From a virus: DNA of 64,000 bases. Made by a program: the position numbers and the translations under genes. Position 1 is the first letter of the stretch. Each line of letters begins with the position of its first letter. Positions 1-10,258 of the stretch are shown piece by piece. Under the pieces are notes generated by a model. That model saw nothing but the letters and a program-made list of their open reading frames with translations, made no database searches and had not been told where the DNA came from. The stretch is taken from positions 20,466 to 84,465 of the IMG/VR virus record IMGVR_UViG_3300017956_000007. One strand, written 5' to 3'.

Positions 1-3000
1 CTATCAAATATTCATTATCATAAAACCTAAATTTCTGTCCTCCAAAAACAGTATATAATGGGGAATTTTGAATTAAAACCGTATCATAGTTTTTTAAATT
101 GTGATTTATTTCTGTTTCAATTTTTATAGTTCGCAAAGAATAATCCAAATTTTTCACTTTTGGTAATGGATAATTATAACTATTGGAAAACATCAAATTA
201 GAAGTATAATTTATTATTCCTGCGGTTATATTATTTGTATAGACATTAGTGTTTAAATCAAATCCAGTATTACTATTTAAGGTGTGAGTTAATAATTGTA
301 TATTATTATCTTGATCAACAGTTATTTTACTGATTATAGATCTATACTCTTTACCATCGGATAATCTTTGATAGAGTGGATCATTTAATTTAAATTGATT
401 AAAATTACTTTCTCGATAAAAATAAGTTTCTAGTCCTATTAAAGAGTATCCGTCTTCCATGACCAAATTATCATAATTTTCTAAAACAAATAAATTTTGT
501 TTGGTATATGCAACAGGATTACTCAGTGTTAATAAACTAATTGTATTTTGACTATCCGTAGTTATTTTGCCATAATAATTATGTTCTAACTTTAATTCCC
601 CAAAAGATGTTTTGAATTTTTGCTCATTATCAATTATAATGCTGTTATTAGCATCATAATCATCATTCAATTTTTTAATTGTACTCGTAGCAGATATTAT
701 ATTATTTCCGCCCTGAACTCTAACTAAAGTACCCGATCCATAATCACTAACATTTTTTCTTACCAAATAATTTATTTGATGATTAGGTTCAAAATAGGAT
801 TCGGCAATAATTTTTTTGACATCTTGATTTTCTAATAATATTCCTGATCCATCTTCAAATGTTAAATAATTATCAAAACTAAAATTAATATCATCAGTTG
901 GTATCACATACTCACCAAACATTTTTGTGCCTGCAGGATGTATTAATTTTTTCAATAGTTGTTCATATTCCGCAAACTGTATTTTATTTTTCAATACATA
1001 CGAAAAATCTTGATAATAATAACCATCATATATTTTTTTGTTATAACTTAAAAAACCATTTTCATCAAGATACTTGCCTGAGGTATTTGCTATAGTTCCT
1101 ATATTTGCAGTCAATATAGCATTACCATCTCCTATTAAATTTGCAGAAACAATTGGATTCGTAGTATAACCTGCACCAGGATTAGTTATCTCTATTTCTC
1201 CAATTGCACCTGCATCATTTTCCTTCGCAGAACCAACAATTCTAGCATTTTCCCCTTTATCTAAATTTATTGAGAAAACAGATCCGGAATTTGTCACATA
1301 AGCTTGTGCTCCACTATTATATCCAACAATAAAATCATTTTCTGAAAAATCTACTGTAGAAATCAAAAATCTATCAGAAACATCATGATTATATGGTATT
1401 GTAAATTTTACGTAAATACCTTCATGAAAAAATAAACTTCCTGTGACTGGTGTTGTAGCATTCTCATCTATTTCGTATTGAAATGCGTAATCATTTAAAA
1501 CAACAATTTGATTTTCTCCATTATAAGAATTATCAACTGAACCAACTACATTTACATTAATTCCTGTTGTTAAACCATGCTTGTATAGGGTTGTAGCAAT
1601 TGCTTTATTGCCATCTTTTTCTATCGATTCTATAGGAAAATCTAGTCTTTGCCAATCGGCAGTCATCGATATTGGATCTGAGATGTAATCTATGTCGGTA
1701 AGATTATCCGCTATATCAATGTTTTTATCATTTGCAACTAGTCCTCTTCTAATTTTGAATTGATTAGGACCTGTTCCTTTGCCTCCTTCAGTCACCAATA
1801 AATCATATATGGTTGGATTACTAGGATTGATGTAACTAGAATTATTAACCGTCAAGTCATTAGATCCTAATCCGTAAGTTCCCAAATATTCAGAATTTTT
1901 CATTCGCATTCTGAAGGGACTAAAATCTAACTTTTCCCCGTCATATACTAACCCTAAAAATGTACCTATTTTACTGCCGCCATTGCTGGTAATCGAATAT
2001 ATTCTTTCTCCTGGCGTGAAAGAACCTGTTATAGAAGGAGTAAATACTGATGAATCAGGATCTTTGTTTAAATTTAAGATCAATACACCACTATCTTCTG
2101 GAATTTTTACGGTTATTCGGTCAGTTGCGGTAATTTTGGGCAATGCCTGATATCTCGAACCAATAACTAAAGTTTTGATGGAAGATATTGTCCCCGAATT
2201 TAATTTTCTGAAACCAAAAGCATCTACTAATCTATCGTAATGACCAGCATTTGGATCTCCTGATAAGCCATATTTTGATGCCGAAAGTCTTACGCCTGCA
2301 AAATCAAAAATGATGTCATTATTAAATGAAAAAGTGTAAGAATTAGTTATAGAATTAATTCTACCGGCAAAACCTGATCCTTGTGTTCCAAAATTGTTCA
2401 CCGTTAAAATTGAATCTGTTGTATAACCATCACCTCCATCTAATATATCAAAATCTGTTAAAATTCCTGATGCTACATCCTTAACTCTAGCGGTTGCTTC
2501 TAACCCTCCTCCTCCTGTTATGGTTAATAAGTCTCCAACACTATAATTAGTTCCAGGACTTATTATGTTTACCTTATTGAGAACACCATAAGTAGTACCT
2601 TGTGAAAATTGGTCATCGACAACATTTGTTTTTACAACTTCTCCTATGACAAATCTTCCTGATAAATTTTTTAAATATAATTCTGTTATTGTTAAATTTC
2701 CAATGGCAAATCTATCAACCCTATCTATCACAGCACTAGCTAAACTTTTAACTCCTGTTATAAGTCTGCCCTCAAAATCTGTTAAATCATTGCTTGTTTC
2801 AATTCTAAGTATACTGTCAGATGTCCAATCACCCGATGAAAGTTTAAATATGTCTTCTTTGGGGGTGTAAAAAACTAAATTTTGCTCGTTATATAATGAT
2901 TTGAATAAAAAATCAAATGTGACATTTGTGCCTTTTGATCTATAAACTTCAATGATGTGTTTAATAACGTTTGATTTATCTGCTTCTATGTTTAAATCAA

Positions 3001-3559
3001 AATTGTGTAAAAATGTTTTAAATAAAATATCTATAAAATTTGTTGTTGATGTATTCAAGTCTATATTTTTCAATAAAGATCTTGATGCAAAAATTGGATT
3101 TTTAAAAAAAGAATTTACGTTTGCTTCAACTCTTGATGTTTGTCCTTTGATTACCTCATTTTGTATGAAATCAACTCTTGTTAAATCTTTTACGTAAATT
3201 TTATCATTAGATATGAAAGTATCTCTATCAATAGTTGCGGTCGCACCTGATTCTTGTCCAACTATTTGCTCACCTTGAATAAAACCGCTAAGATTATTTC
3301 TTCCACTTTCTAATATCAATACAAAATCATCTTCTGTCAATAAACTATCTTCACCATTTTCAATATAAAATTTAAATTCAAATTGAGTAACATTTTCAAC
3401 GGTTAATTCATGCAATTCCATCCACTTATAGTACGTTTTGATGAAATTACTGAATTCTGGTCCTTCTTCTAAAATAAAAGAAGGTAACTGATTTTCTATT
3501 AAATTGGAGATTCTTTTTTCTATTAAAAGATTTTCAGAATCGTTTAAAAATATACCCAT
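1..3559 (-). CDS. Large virion structural protein, baseplate/fibre type (partial, runs off left edge)
   Basis: An open reading frame begins with ATG at 3559 and stays open to base 1, so about 1186 codons are visible and the C-terminus lies outside the window. The N-terminus (LIENQLPSFI, then FIKTYYKWME) and a motif near residue 847 (YYQDFSYVL, followed about 25 residues later by HPAGT) match, from memory, large structural proteins of T4-like cyanophages and other marine myoviruses, usually annotated as baseplate or tail-fibre proteins. The rest is beta-rich and glycine-rich with repeated short segments such as GGKGTGP and GGDGYTT. It starts 5 bases after the gp6 stop codon in the same operon, which supports a baseplate-periphery or fibre role. 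The exact T4 equivalent (gp7, gp8 or gp10) cannot be decided. Confidence 0.8.
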   Translation of the reverse strand, partial: MGIFLNDSENLLIEKRISNLIENQLPSFILEEGPEFSNFIKTYYKWMELHELTVENVTQFEFKFYIENGEDSLLTEDDFVLILESGRNNLSGFIQGEQIVGQESGATATIDRDTFISNDKIYVKDLTRVDFIQNEVIKGQTSRVEANVNSFFKNPIFASRSLLKNIDLNTSTTNFIDILFKTFLHNFDLNIEADKSNVIKHIIEVYRSKGTNVTFDFLFKSLYNEQNLVFYTPKEDIFKLSSGDWTSDSILRIETSNDLTDFEGRLITGVKSLASAVIDRVDRFAIGNLTITELYLKNLSGRFVIGEVVKTNVVDDQFSQGTTYGVLNKVNIISPGTNYSVGDLLTITGGGGLEATARVKDVASGILTDFDILDGGDGYTTDSILTVNNFGTQGSGFAGRINSITNSYTFSFNNDIIFDFAGVRLSASKYGLSGDPNAGHYDRLVDAFGFRKLNSGTISSIKTLVIGSRYQALPKITATDRITVKIPEDSGVLILNLNKDPDSSVFTPSITGSFTPGERIYSITSNGGSKIGTFLGLVYDGEKLDFSPFRMRMKNSEYLGTYGLGSNDLTVNNSSYINPSNPTIYDLLVTEGGKGTGPNQFKIRRGLVANDKNIDIADNLTDIDYISDPISMTADWQRLDFPIESIEKDGNKAIATTLYKHGLTTGINVNVVGSVDNSYNGENQIVVLNDYAFQYEIDENATTPVTGSLFFHEGIYVKFTIPYNHDVSDRFLISTVDFSENDFIVGYNSGAQAYVTNSGSVFSINLDKGENARIVGSAKENDAGAIGEIEITNPGAGYTTNPIVSANLIGDGNAILTANIGTIANTSGKYLDENGFLSYNKKIYDGYYYQDFSYVLKNKIQFAEYEQLLKKLIHPAGTKMFGEYVIPTDDINFSFDNYLTFEDGSGILLENQDVKKIIAESYFEPNHQINYLVRKNVSDYGSGTLVRVQGGNNIISATSTIKKLNDDYDANNSIIIDNEQKFKTSFGELKLEHNYYGKITTDSQNTISLLTLSNPVAYTKQNLFVLENYDNLVMEDGYSLIGLETYFYRESNFNQFKLNDPLYQRLSDGKEYRSIISKITVDQDNNIQLLTHTLNSNTGFDLNTNVYTNNITAGIINYTSNLMFSNSYNYPLPKVKNLDYSLRTIKIETEINHNLKNYDTVLIQNSPLYTVFGGQKFRFYDNEYLI

Positions 3560-3564
3560 ATTTT

Positions 3565-5382
3565 TTAATTATTTGTAGTTAATGTGGAAGATATATCACT
3601 CATTTCAACCGTTACATTATTTTCCTTAATTATCAGTATTTGCTCATTTTTCGTATTGATATCATAAGAATCGGGCATTACAAAAATATCTAATGTAGTT
3701 CCAGTTATAGAACTTGGATTAAAATTATTTAATGTCATAATTCCAGTATCTAAATCGATAGATCCTATATTTGCTTTTCTAATTATTCTTTCCCCATCTA
3801 TAAAATTATAAACTCTTAAAACATTACCATCATTATCTATTCTACAATTTTCTCTAAAAACATTTATATCATCTACAATAGAAAAATACGATGATGTAAC
3901 TGATCCGACAAAACCTGAATAAGGATAATATAACGGATTATTAAATAAAATTGAATAATTTATTTCTGAACCTAAAATGGGATTTAATTCCTTTTTTAAT
4001 AGTATTTTAGTATCATTACCTATTATGGATGAATCAGTATTATCGATACTTCTCTGTAAAGACGATATAACAAATGAATTTTCAAAAGATTCAAGATTTG
4101 ATGATGAATAATTGACAATGGATTGTGTGATTAATCTTTTTATGGTATCTGAACTTCTATTTGTCAAAGTTGAATTAAATTTAACTTTTGCATTAACTAA
4201 AACATCAAGATAATCTATATCTACAAATTCGGGTGTTATGGATGCTACATTATATTTTTTTAATATATCATTTTTTATTCTTTGTTTAACTGAAGTAGAT
4301 AAATTTATTCCTAATTTAGGTCGAATTCCCACAAAAACTTTACCAAATTGCGGAGGATATGCATCTTCCCCACCAAAAACTACAACAGATTGAGCCCCAG
4401 GATAATCTCTATAAATTAAAGATTTATAATCGTCTAATGTTACTGCTCTATTTTGAGTAGAATATTGTCTAGGAGCATTGAATCTAATAGAATCCAAAGA
4501 TTCTTCATCATTTCCTCCATTAGAATTACTATTAGTTGTAATTATAACATTATCATATCCTGCTATTGATCCGATAGAAAAAAATGAATTTGCACCATTA
4601 CCTAAAACTCCTGAACAAACATTATAATCGACTATGACAATATTACCTGTTTTCGGTTTTCTACCCAAAACATTATCTCCAAATATTATTTCCTGATAAA
4701 AATCTGTCGTATCTTCTACAAAATACACATTTGATGTATTTTTTATTTCCAATATATCATCAGCTAAAGTATACTTAGATCTTTTGGTTTCTATGGATGA
4801 TTCTTGAACATAAACTTCTATTGAAGAACTGTCAATACCTCTATTTGGTAATATAAATCTTTGAGTAGTATCAGAAGTATCAACGGTAAATCTATAAGTT
4901 AAAGGTTCTCCTTCTTTTACCGATACATTAGACACAAAAATTGTAGAATTTAAAGTAGGATTAGAAACAGTATATGCGGTATTTGTACAAAATGTATAAT
5001 TTATACCATTTATTGTAGAAAAGATTTTTGTATTTTTAGGAACTGTTAAACTATTGACATTAGTTTCAGTAGAGAATACTAAATTAACATTTGCAGTTGC
5101 ACCTGTCCTAGATCTAGGTTTATATCCAATTTGTTTTGACAATGAAATTAAAGATGATCTTAGCACTGCCGAGTCCAAAAACATCTCATTGGCAACCATA
5201 TTCAAATAAAAAGAATTATAATGTGTATTGTATGCTAAAATATCCAACAATGAATTAATTGTTGAACCTTCATAATCAAAATCTCTAAAATAATCTTGAG
5301 ATTTTAAATATTTTTTAAAATTATTTTTAATTTCATTGAAATCTAATTCGGAAACTCTTAATTTTGATGCTTCATTCATCAT
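3565..5382 (-). CDS. 6: Baseplate wedge protein gp6
   Basis: At 605 residues this is close to the size of T4 gp6, which forms the inner ring of baseplate wedges around the hub. The N-terminus carries the conserved gp6 block (SLLDILAYNTHYNSFYLN at about 44-61, then a region rich in LRSSLISLSKQIGYKP). Around residue 313 lies the baseplate-J-like element AVTLDDYKSLIYRDYPGA, followed by GKVFVGIRPK. It overlaps the upstream gp25 gene by one base (TAATG), as expected for wedge genes expressed together. Two ATG codons stand in tandem at the start; the first is used here. The assignment rests on recognised family motifs and on neighbours gp25 and gp53. Confidence 0.95.
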   Translation of the reverse strand: MMNEASKLRVSELDFNEIKNNFKKYLKSQDYFRDFDYEGSTINSLLDILAYNTHYNSFYLNMVANEMFLDSAVLRSSLISLSKQIGYKPRSRTGATANVNLVFSTETNVNSLTVPKNTKIFSTINGINYTFCTNTAYTVSNPTLNSTIFVSNVSVKEGEPLTYRFTVDTSDTTQRFILPNRGIDSSSIEVYVQESSIETKRSKYTLADDILEIKNTSNVYFVEDTTDFYQEIIFGDNVLGRKPKTGNIVIVDYNVCSGVLGNGANSFFSIGSIAGYDNVIITTNSNSNGGNDEESLDSIRFNAPRQYSTQNRAVTLDDYKSLIYRDYPGAQSVVVFGGEDAYPPQFGKVFVGIRPKLGINLSTSVKQRIKNDILKKYNVASITPEFVDIDYLDVLVNAKVKFNSTLTNRSSDTIKRLITQSIVNYSSSNLESFENSFVISSLQRSIDNTDSSIIGNDTKILLKKELNPILGSEINYSILFNNPLYYPYSGFVGSVTSSYFSIVDDINVFRENCRIDNDGNVLRVYNFIDGERIIRKANIGSIDLDTGIMTLNNFNPSSITGTTLDIFVMPDSYDINTKNEQILIIKENNVTVEMSDISSTLTTNN

Positions 5383-5861
5383 TAGCCTCTTGTTGACTGT
5401 AAAAATGTATCTATTTGTTGTACAATATTAGTATTTTTAAGTGAATAAGTAATAACAACGTCATATCCATCTTCATCTTGTCTGGCTGTCACTGATACTG
5501 ATATTAAATTAACTCTTGGTTCGTAATTATCTATTACATTTGTTATAGAATCTTCCAAAATTCTTTCGCTAATAAAATCGACTGGTTCAAATAATAGTTG
5601 TTTAATATTACTGCCTATATTTGGTCTAAATAATTTTTCGTAAAAATCTGTCAATAACAATGATTTTATCGATTGTTTAACAGAGTTTTCTCCTTTTTTT
5701 ACAACTAAATCCGTATTGGTAGAATTAGTTACAAAAATAATATCTAGATCTAAAGATTCGGATCTTCTTATTCTTTCGTTTATAATTTGTCGACCAACAT
5801 CATCATACTCATAGATATATAAGGAATCATAATAATCTGTTTGTTGAGAATTATTAGCCAT
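5382..5861 (-). CDS. 25: Baseplate wedge protein gp25
   Basis: This 159-residue protein has the signature of the gpW/gp25 family: FYEKLFRPNIGSNIKQLLFEP at about 73-93, followed by an ERILEDSITNVIDNYEPRV helix and a final beta-sheet ending in an amphipathic C-terminus. In T4-type baseplates gp25 binds gp6 and gp53 and has a role in nucleating sheath assembly. The gene lies directly upstream of gp6, with a one-base overlap, matching marine T4-like phages. It is slightly longer than T4 gp25 (132 residues) because of an N-terminal extension with a YYDSLYIYEYDD stretch. Confidence 0.93.
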   Translation of the reverse strand: MANNSQQTDYYDSLYIYEYDDVGRQIINERIRRSESLDLDIIFVTNSTNTDLVVKKGENSVKQSIKSLLLTDFYEKLFRPNIGSNIKQLLFEPVDFISERILEDSITNVIDNYEPRVNLISVSVTARQDEDGYDVVITYSLKNTNIVQQIDTFLQSTRG

Positions 5862-5871
5862 TAAATTACTT

Positions 5872-6204
5872 TCAAATTACTGTTGTACTAGCACTAAATG
5901 ACAATTGTTGCACATTTAGAGGAGGTATTACAGGAACAGGAGTAGGTGCTCCTAATGCTGGTATTGTAACAGTTAATGTTCCTGTCGCACTACCGGTTGA
6001 TAAATTAACATTTCCGGGATAGAATAATTCTACCTGTAATTTAGAAGCAAATACTCCAATTGCAGTTGCAATATCATTTGCTAATTCTTCTTTTGCTGTC
6101 GGACTAGGGTTCAATTCTGCTTTGTCTAATGCAAATTTTATTGATGATGCTAAAGTCGCTGTGTCTATCAATTCAAATCTCCTATTTTGTTGTGAATTTT
6201 GCAT
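5872..6204 (-). CDS. Small protein of unknown function in baseplate operon
   Basis: I do not recognise a family for this 110-residue protein. The N-terminal two thirds are predicted helical and alanine-rich (ALDKAELNPSPTAKEELANDIATAIG). The C-terminal third is a low-complexity Pro/Thr/Val tail, with TVTIPALGAPTPVPVIPPLN, that looks like a flexible linker or fibre-tip segment. It sits between gp25 and a giant Ig-like structural gene and overlaps the latter's 3' end by 23 bases, so it is surely translated as part of the virion operon. A minor structural or assembly role is inferred from position alone. Confidence 0.7.
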   Translation of the reverse strand: MQNSQQNRRFELIDTATLASSIKFALDKAELNPSPTAKEELANDIATAIGVFASKLQVELFYPGNVNLSTGSATGTLTVTIPALGAPTPVPVIPPLNVQQLSFSASTTVI

Positions 6205-9200
6205 ATGTATAGGATTTATCTAAAATCACTCCATATGGATTTTCAACAGTATCATTATTATTTATTCGCAAATAATAGTCGGTTAATGTTGTAAGTTCAG
6301 AATCAGGTATAAAAACAATTCTATTTTTATGAATATCATATATCGTCACTGTTCCTGTGATAAAATTACTTTGAAAATTTGGATCCGTAGATAATTCGAA
6401 AGAATTATTTTGTCCTATAGTAAAACTAGATAATGAAACGGTCTCGTTAAAAATAATTTGTATTAAGGGAATTAATGAAATGTCTGTTATACTATTATCT
6501 TGATTTGAATCATATTCCAATAAATTTACATTATCTATTATTAATTTTAAAATTTTAAAATCATCAGTTGTTGAAACTTTAAAAGTATAATTATGAATTA
6601 ATATTTCAGTTTCCGAAGTTTGTGATGAATTTGTTGTGTAAGGAAGTGTTCCTCCTTTAGTTTTAGCGGTTCCTCTAGTACCAAAATATATGAAACTATT
6701 TTGAGATAATTGCAGATCATCATTCTTCATCAATAATGACAATTTAAAAAAAGTATCATTATTTGAACTAGTTATATAAGGACTAAATGGTATGCAATTA
6801 GAAAAATTTGAATCATAAGATAGTATTAAATTGTCAGTACTTTGAATATTCTGATTATTTTTATTTGTGTTGAATGAGAGAGAATCAACATTCATTGTTT
6901 GATCAAAAGCAAAATGGATATCTGTCGTTGGCGAAATATTTTCTTGATTTGAACTAAAATTTGTTACAAGTTGATCACTAATATTAGTGGCATAAAATTT
7001 AACTAAATTTGGTTCGGTTTTTGTATTAAAACCAGGTAATGTTGGTTCTGATGGATCACTTGTTTTTCCAATACCCTTACTCGTATATCCATAAATTCTA
7101 TCGTTTGCTCTAGCAAAAGTCACATCAGTATATTTTTCTCGATATATTAATCTACTTTCATTTTCTATAAATTCTATTACAGTTCCTTCAGGAGCTTTAC
7201 CAATAGCAGTATAATCTACGGAAAATCTATATGTTTGTTCATTTTCCTCAAATCCACATATTTCACCGGGAGCTATATCAATAATGTATTTACCAGATTC
7301 AATTGGAGTGTAGTCAATGTATGATAAATCTCCTTGTTCATCTAAACCATATTGATATACCTTTCCTCTACCTCCAGTGGTAAATCCATAAAAAACTTTT
7401 CCACTTGTTAGTCCGTCTATCTGAAAATTCTGATTTATCAAATTCAATGCTGATCTAACGAACAATCTCTTAGTACCTCTGATAGTCTCTCCAGAAACAT
7501 AGTAATTTTCAACATCATCTGGAATAGTTTGCAAAACCAATGATTTTATATCACTAATTTTTTGTTCTTCCAAATAATTTTTATTTAATGCTTTATCGCC
7601 TACTTTTTTTGTAATTTTTAATTTATAATTTGAATTTGACGATAACTTTGTTAAAGGCTTAAATGAAAATGTGTCCGATTCTTCGATAGTTTTTAGAACT
7701 ACAGGTGATTCCATTTGAACAACCGTATTAAAATCATCACACGATAATTGTATTGTTCCAGAAGGTCTTGTGGATTCAGTGTTAACTGTGATAGTTGTAG
7801 GATCTATAGATTCATCAAACATAATAAGTATAGATTCACCATTTAAATCCAATTCAACATCTTCATATGTGGTAGGATCAGATATTTGAGATATTGTCCT
7901 GCTATCTAAGATTTTTTGATAAAGCACACTACTTGAATTACTGTCGGAAAAATATATTTTTTTCACTGTAGGAGGTGTGGTATCTAATTCATAGATAGGA
8001 ATTTCTGAAGGTTCATTAGTTGTCGTATCAGATTCAACAGGCCTAAAACCAGTAGTAATTGGTTCTGTGGTTTGAAAATTATAAGTCATAGTAGTTCCAC
8101 CCAAATCAGAAACATCGGATTTAACTTTTAAATAATAGTTTGTATATTTTTCAATTGTGCTAGGTGTCAAGATGAATTGTGAATTTCCTGTGTTTGATGT
8201 CACACTGTCAAAATCAACTAAAGACAGTAAATCAAAATTGTCATTTGATTTTGACAATTGAATTGTGCTACTTAATTTTGTTAAATTTTCAGAAAAAGGA
8301 ATAATGACACCATTTGAACATATTAAATGTGAAGAGTTTGATACAGTTATAGTAGAAGTATTCATTGATTGACTGAAATTGATTTGAATAATTCCTACCT
8401 TCTCTTGATAATTATCGACATCATTTAAATTTTCAGATGTTTCTTCAATACCAGTTAAAAAATATAAAAGTTCTGTTCGTTGAGTGCTAAGTACAGGAGA
8501 ATTTTCATTTATTGTTTTAGTAATTAGATATCTAAATGAATATTCATCTAAAATTTCAGACACTAAAAAAGGACCAGTAAAAATCGTGTCAATTTTTCCA
8601 TCAATGTAAATTTTATCTCCGATAGACAAAGTATGCTTTAAATTTGTTGTAACTGAAGCAGTTGAATCGTTTCTACTAATTTCGGAGATTTTAATTTTAC
8701 TCGTTGTTGATTGGCCTTCTGATGGATAAATTTGTGTAATTTCTGGTGCCGAAGTATTAAAAGGATGAACATTATGATTTGGATAGGTATTTGCTTTAAT
8801 GTGACATAATAATTTTTCTTGGCCATTTGATATTTCTAGAATTGAATTATTTACAAAATTATCTGTTATAATTTGATTATCAGAATTCACGCAAACATAA
8901 TTTATAACATCTTCATCTTTTTTTATTATGCGCCCTAACATAACATCATTATCAGGAGAAATTGATGCTCCTCCATTCGGATTAGCATACAATAAAGTTT
9001 TCATCGATGAATTCAAATTGATATCATCTCTAAATCGTATGTGATTTTGAAATGTTGTTGCTTTTTTTAGTGTTACTTTTTTCTGACCGTCAATAGTTTT
9101 AACATTAACTATATCTTGATTTTTAGACAACATCGGATGATAATTTAATCTACCTGCATTTTTTGATGAAATGTTATAAGGAATCGTAAATTTAAAATCA

Positions 9201-10258
9201 TCTTTTCTGGTCACACGATAAGTATCAGTTTTAACATCACCAGATACTACATCATAAATTTTTATCAAATCTTCATCATTTAAATTATGTTTATTGTATG
9301 TTGTTATTTCAGTATTCGTGCCATCAGAAGAATATGCTACATTCATTCGATAACAACTTAAATCAAGAGTAAATTTTAAATTATTTTTATCTACATTTGT
9401 TATTTTTCCAAACAATGGTTTATTTAAATTATAGTTATCAATAGTATCATTTTCTCGCAATAAATAAAAATTATCTCCAACAATAAAATCGGTTCTAAAT
9501 GATTCCAAATCTATATTTAAATATTCTTCCTGACTGACTTGTTGCGGAATCTGTTCCGTTCTTCCATTAATTACAATGCGTTCTCCATTTTCATCTAATC
9601 TATCAACTAAAATAGTAATTGTTTTTTCTTGAGTTTGAGATAATTTTAAAAAATATAGAGTTAAATTTTCAGAATCAATTGTATTGACATTGAATCCTGA
9701 ATATATTCCTTGAGAAGAAATTATCAAACTTCTAGAATTATCCGTCATAAATCCAGAACCTACCTCAAAAGAAATTTGTTTTTCTGTGCTATCTAATATT
9801 CCATCGTCTGCTAAATTTAAAAAATATACAGTATTAGATGACAAATTAATTTTTGGTATTATTGAAATTTTTTCATTTACTGATGAGGAATTTTCATCAA
9901 GCATTACTATGTCTTCAATATAAGAACTTATTGATTCTATTTGTGTTATCTTTGAAGGTTTTGCTTCATTTTTTAACGTTAAAATATTGTTGTCTTCATT
10001 TGAAGATGAGGAGCATATATGAGTCAACTGAACAGTTCCTCTAATCAAATTATTATCTGTAGAAAAAGTTACAGATTCGGTATATAAGTTTGATGTAAAT
10101 GTGACATCAAAATTTGAATCAATCGGAACAAAAATTACACCATTTGCTAAATCCAAATCAGAAAATTTTCTAGTATCCTGACCATAATCAAAATCAACTT
10201 CAGAAGATATATTATTATCATCTATTGATGTAATTTTTCCTGTTCTGTTATATGGCAT
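6182..10258 (-). CDS. Giant virion protein with repeated bacterial Ig-like (SbsA/Big_5-type) domains
   Basis: The protein has 1358 residues. At least five segments share the SbsA-type Ig-like pattern, in which a proline-rich approach is followed by an 'I.F...(M/I)...S/T.' strand: near residue 46 (FDVTFTSNLYTESV), 628 (INFSQSMNTSTITV), 814 (IMFDESIDPTTITV), 1122 (IHFAFDQTMNVDSLSF) and 1269 (IIFNETVSLSSFTI). Several end in 'YYLRI' or 'YYLKV' strands. The stretches between them are beta-rich. Such repeats are common in phage surface appendages and bind polysaccharide or form stalks. Position between gp25 and the next structural gene indicates a baseplate-attached fibre or decoration. The residue positions were estimated by counting. 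Confidence 0.8.
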   Translation of the reverse strand: MPYNRTGKITSIDDNNISSEVDFDYGQDTRKFSDLDLANGVIFVPIDSNFDVTFTSNLYTESVTFSTDNNLIRGTVQLTHICSSSSNEDNNILTLKNEAKPSKITQIESISSYIEDIVMLDENSSSVNEKISIIPKINLSSNTVYFLNLADDGILDSTEKQISFEVGSGFMTDNSRSLIISSQGIYSGFNVNTIDSENLTLYFLKLSQTQEKTITILVDRLDENGERIVINGRTEQIPQQVSQEEYLNIDLESFRTDFIVGDNFYLLRENDTIDNYNLNKPLFGKITNVDKNNLKFTLDLSCYRMNVAYSSDGTNTEITTYNKHNLNDEDLIKIYDVVSGDVKTDTYRVTRKDDFKFTIPYNISSKNAGRLNYHPMLSKNQDIVNVKTIDGQKKVTLKKATTFQNHIRFRDDINLNSSMKTLLYANPNGGASISPDNDVMLGRIIKKDEDVINYVCVNSDNQIITDNFVNNSILEISNGQEKLLCHIKANTYPNHNVHPFNTSAPEITQIYPSEGQSTTSKIKISEISRNDSTASVTTNLKHTLSIGDKIYIDGKIDTIFTGPFLVSEILDEYSFRYLITKTINENSPVLSTQRTELLYFLTGIEETSENLNDVDNYQEKVGIIQINFSQSMNTSTITVSNSSHLICSNGVIIPFSENLTKLSSTIQLSKSNDNFDLLSLVDFDSVTSNTGNSQFILTPSTIEKYTNYYLKVKSDVSDLGGTTMTYNFQTTEPITTGFRPVESDTTTNEPSEIPIYELDTTPPTVKKIYFSDSNSSSVLYQKILDSRTISQISDPTTYEDVELDLNGESILIMFDESIDPTTITVNTESTRPSGTIQLSCDDFNTVVQMESPVVLKTIEESDTFSFKPLTKLSSNSNYKLKITKKVGDKALNKNYLEEQKISDIKSLVLQTIPDDVENYYVSGETIRGTKRLFVRSALNLINQNFQIDGLTSGKVFYGFTTGGRGKVYQYGLDEQGDLSYIDYTPIESGKYIIDIAPGEICGFEENEQTYRFSVDYTAIGKAPEGTVIEFIENESRLIYREKYTDVTFARANDRIYGYTSKGIGKTSDPSEPTLPGFNTKTEPNLVKFYATNISDQLVTNFSSNQENISPTTDIHFAFDQTMNVDSLSFNTNKNNQNIQSTDNLILSYDSNFSNCIPFSPYITSSNNDTFFKLSLLMKNDDLQLSQNSFIYFGTRGTAKTKGGTLPYTTNSSQTSETEILIHNYTFKVSTTDDFKILKLIIDNVNLLEYDSNQDNSITDISLIPLIQIIFNETVSLSSFTIGQNNSFELSTDPNFQSNFITGTVTIYDIHKNRIVFIPDSELTTLTDYYLRINNNDTVENPYGVILDKSYTYAKFTTK

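Noticed and set aside
1-3559. Apparent gene-poor region with only short plus-strand reading frames
   Set aside because: The minus-strand frame from ATG 3559 is open all the way to base 1 and shows structural-protein motifs, so this is a single gene cut by the window edge and the short plus-strand frames are shadows.
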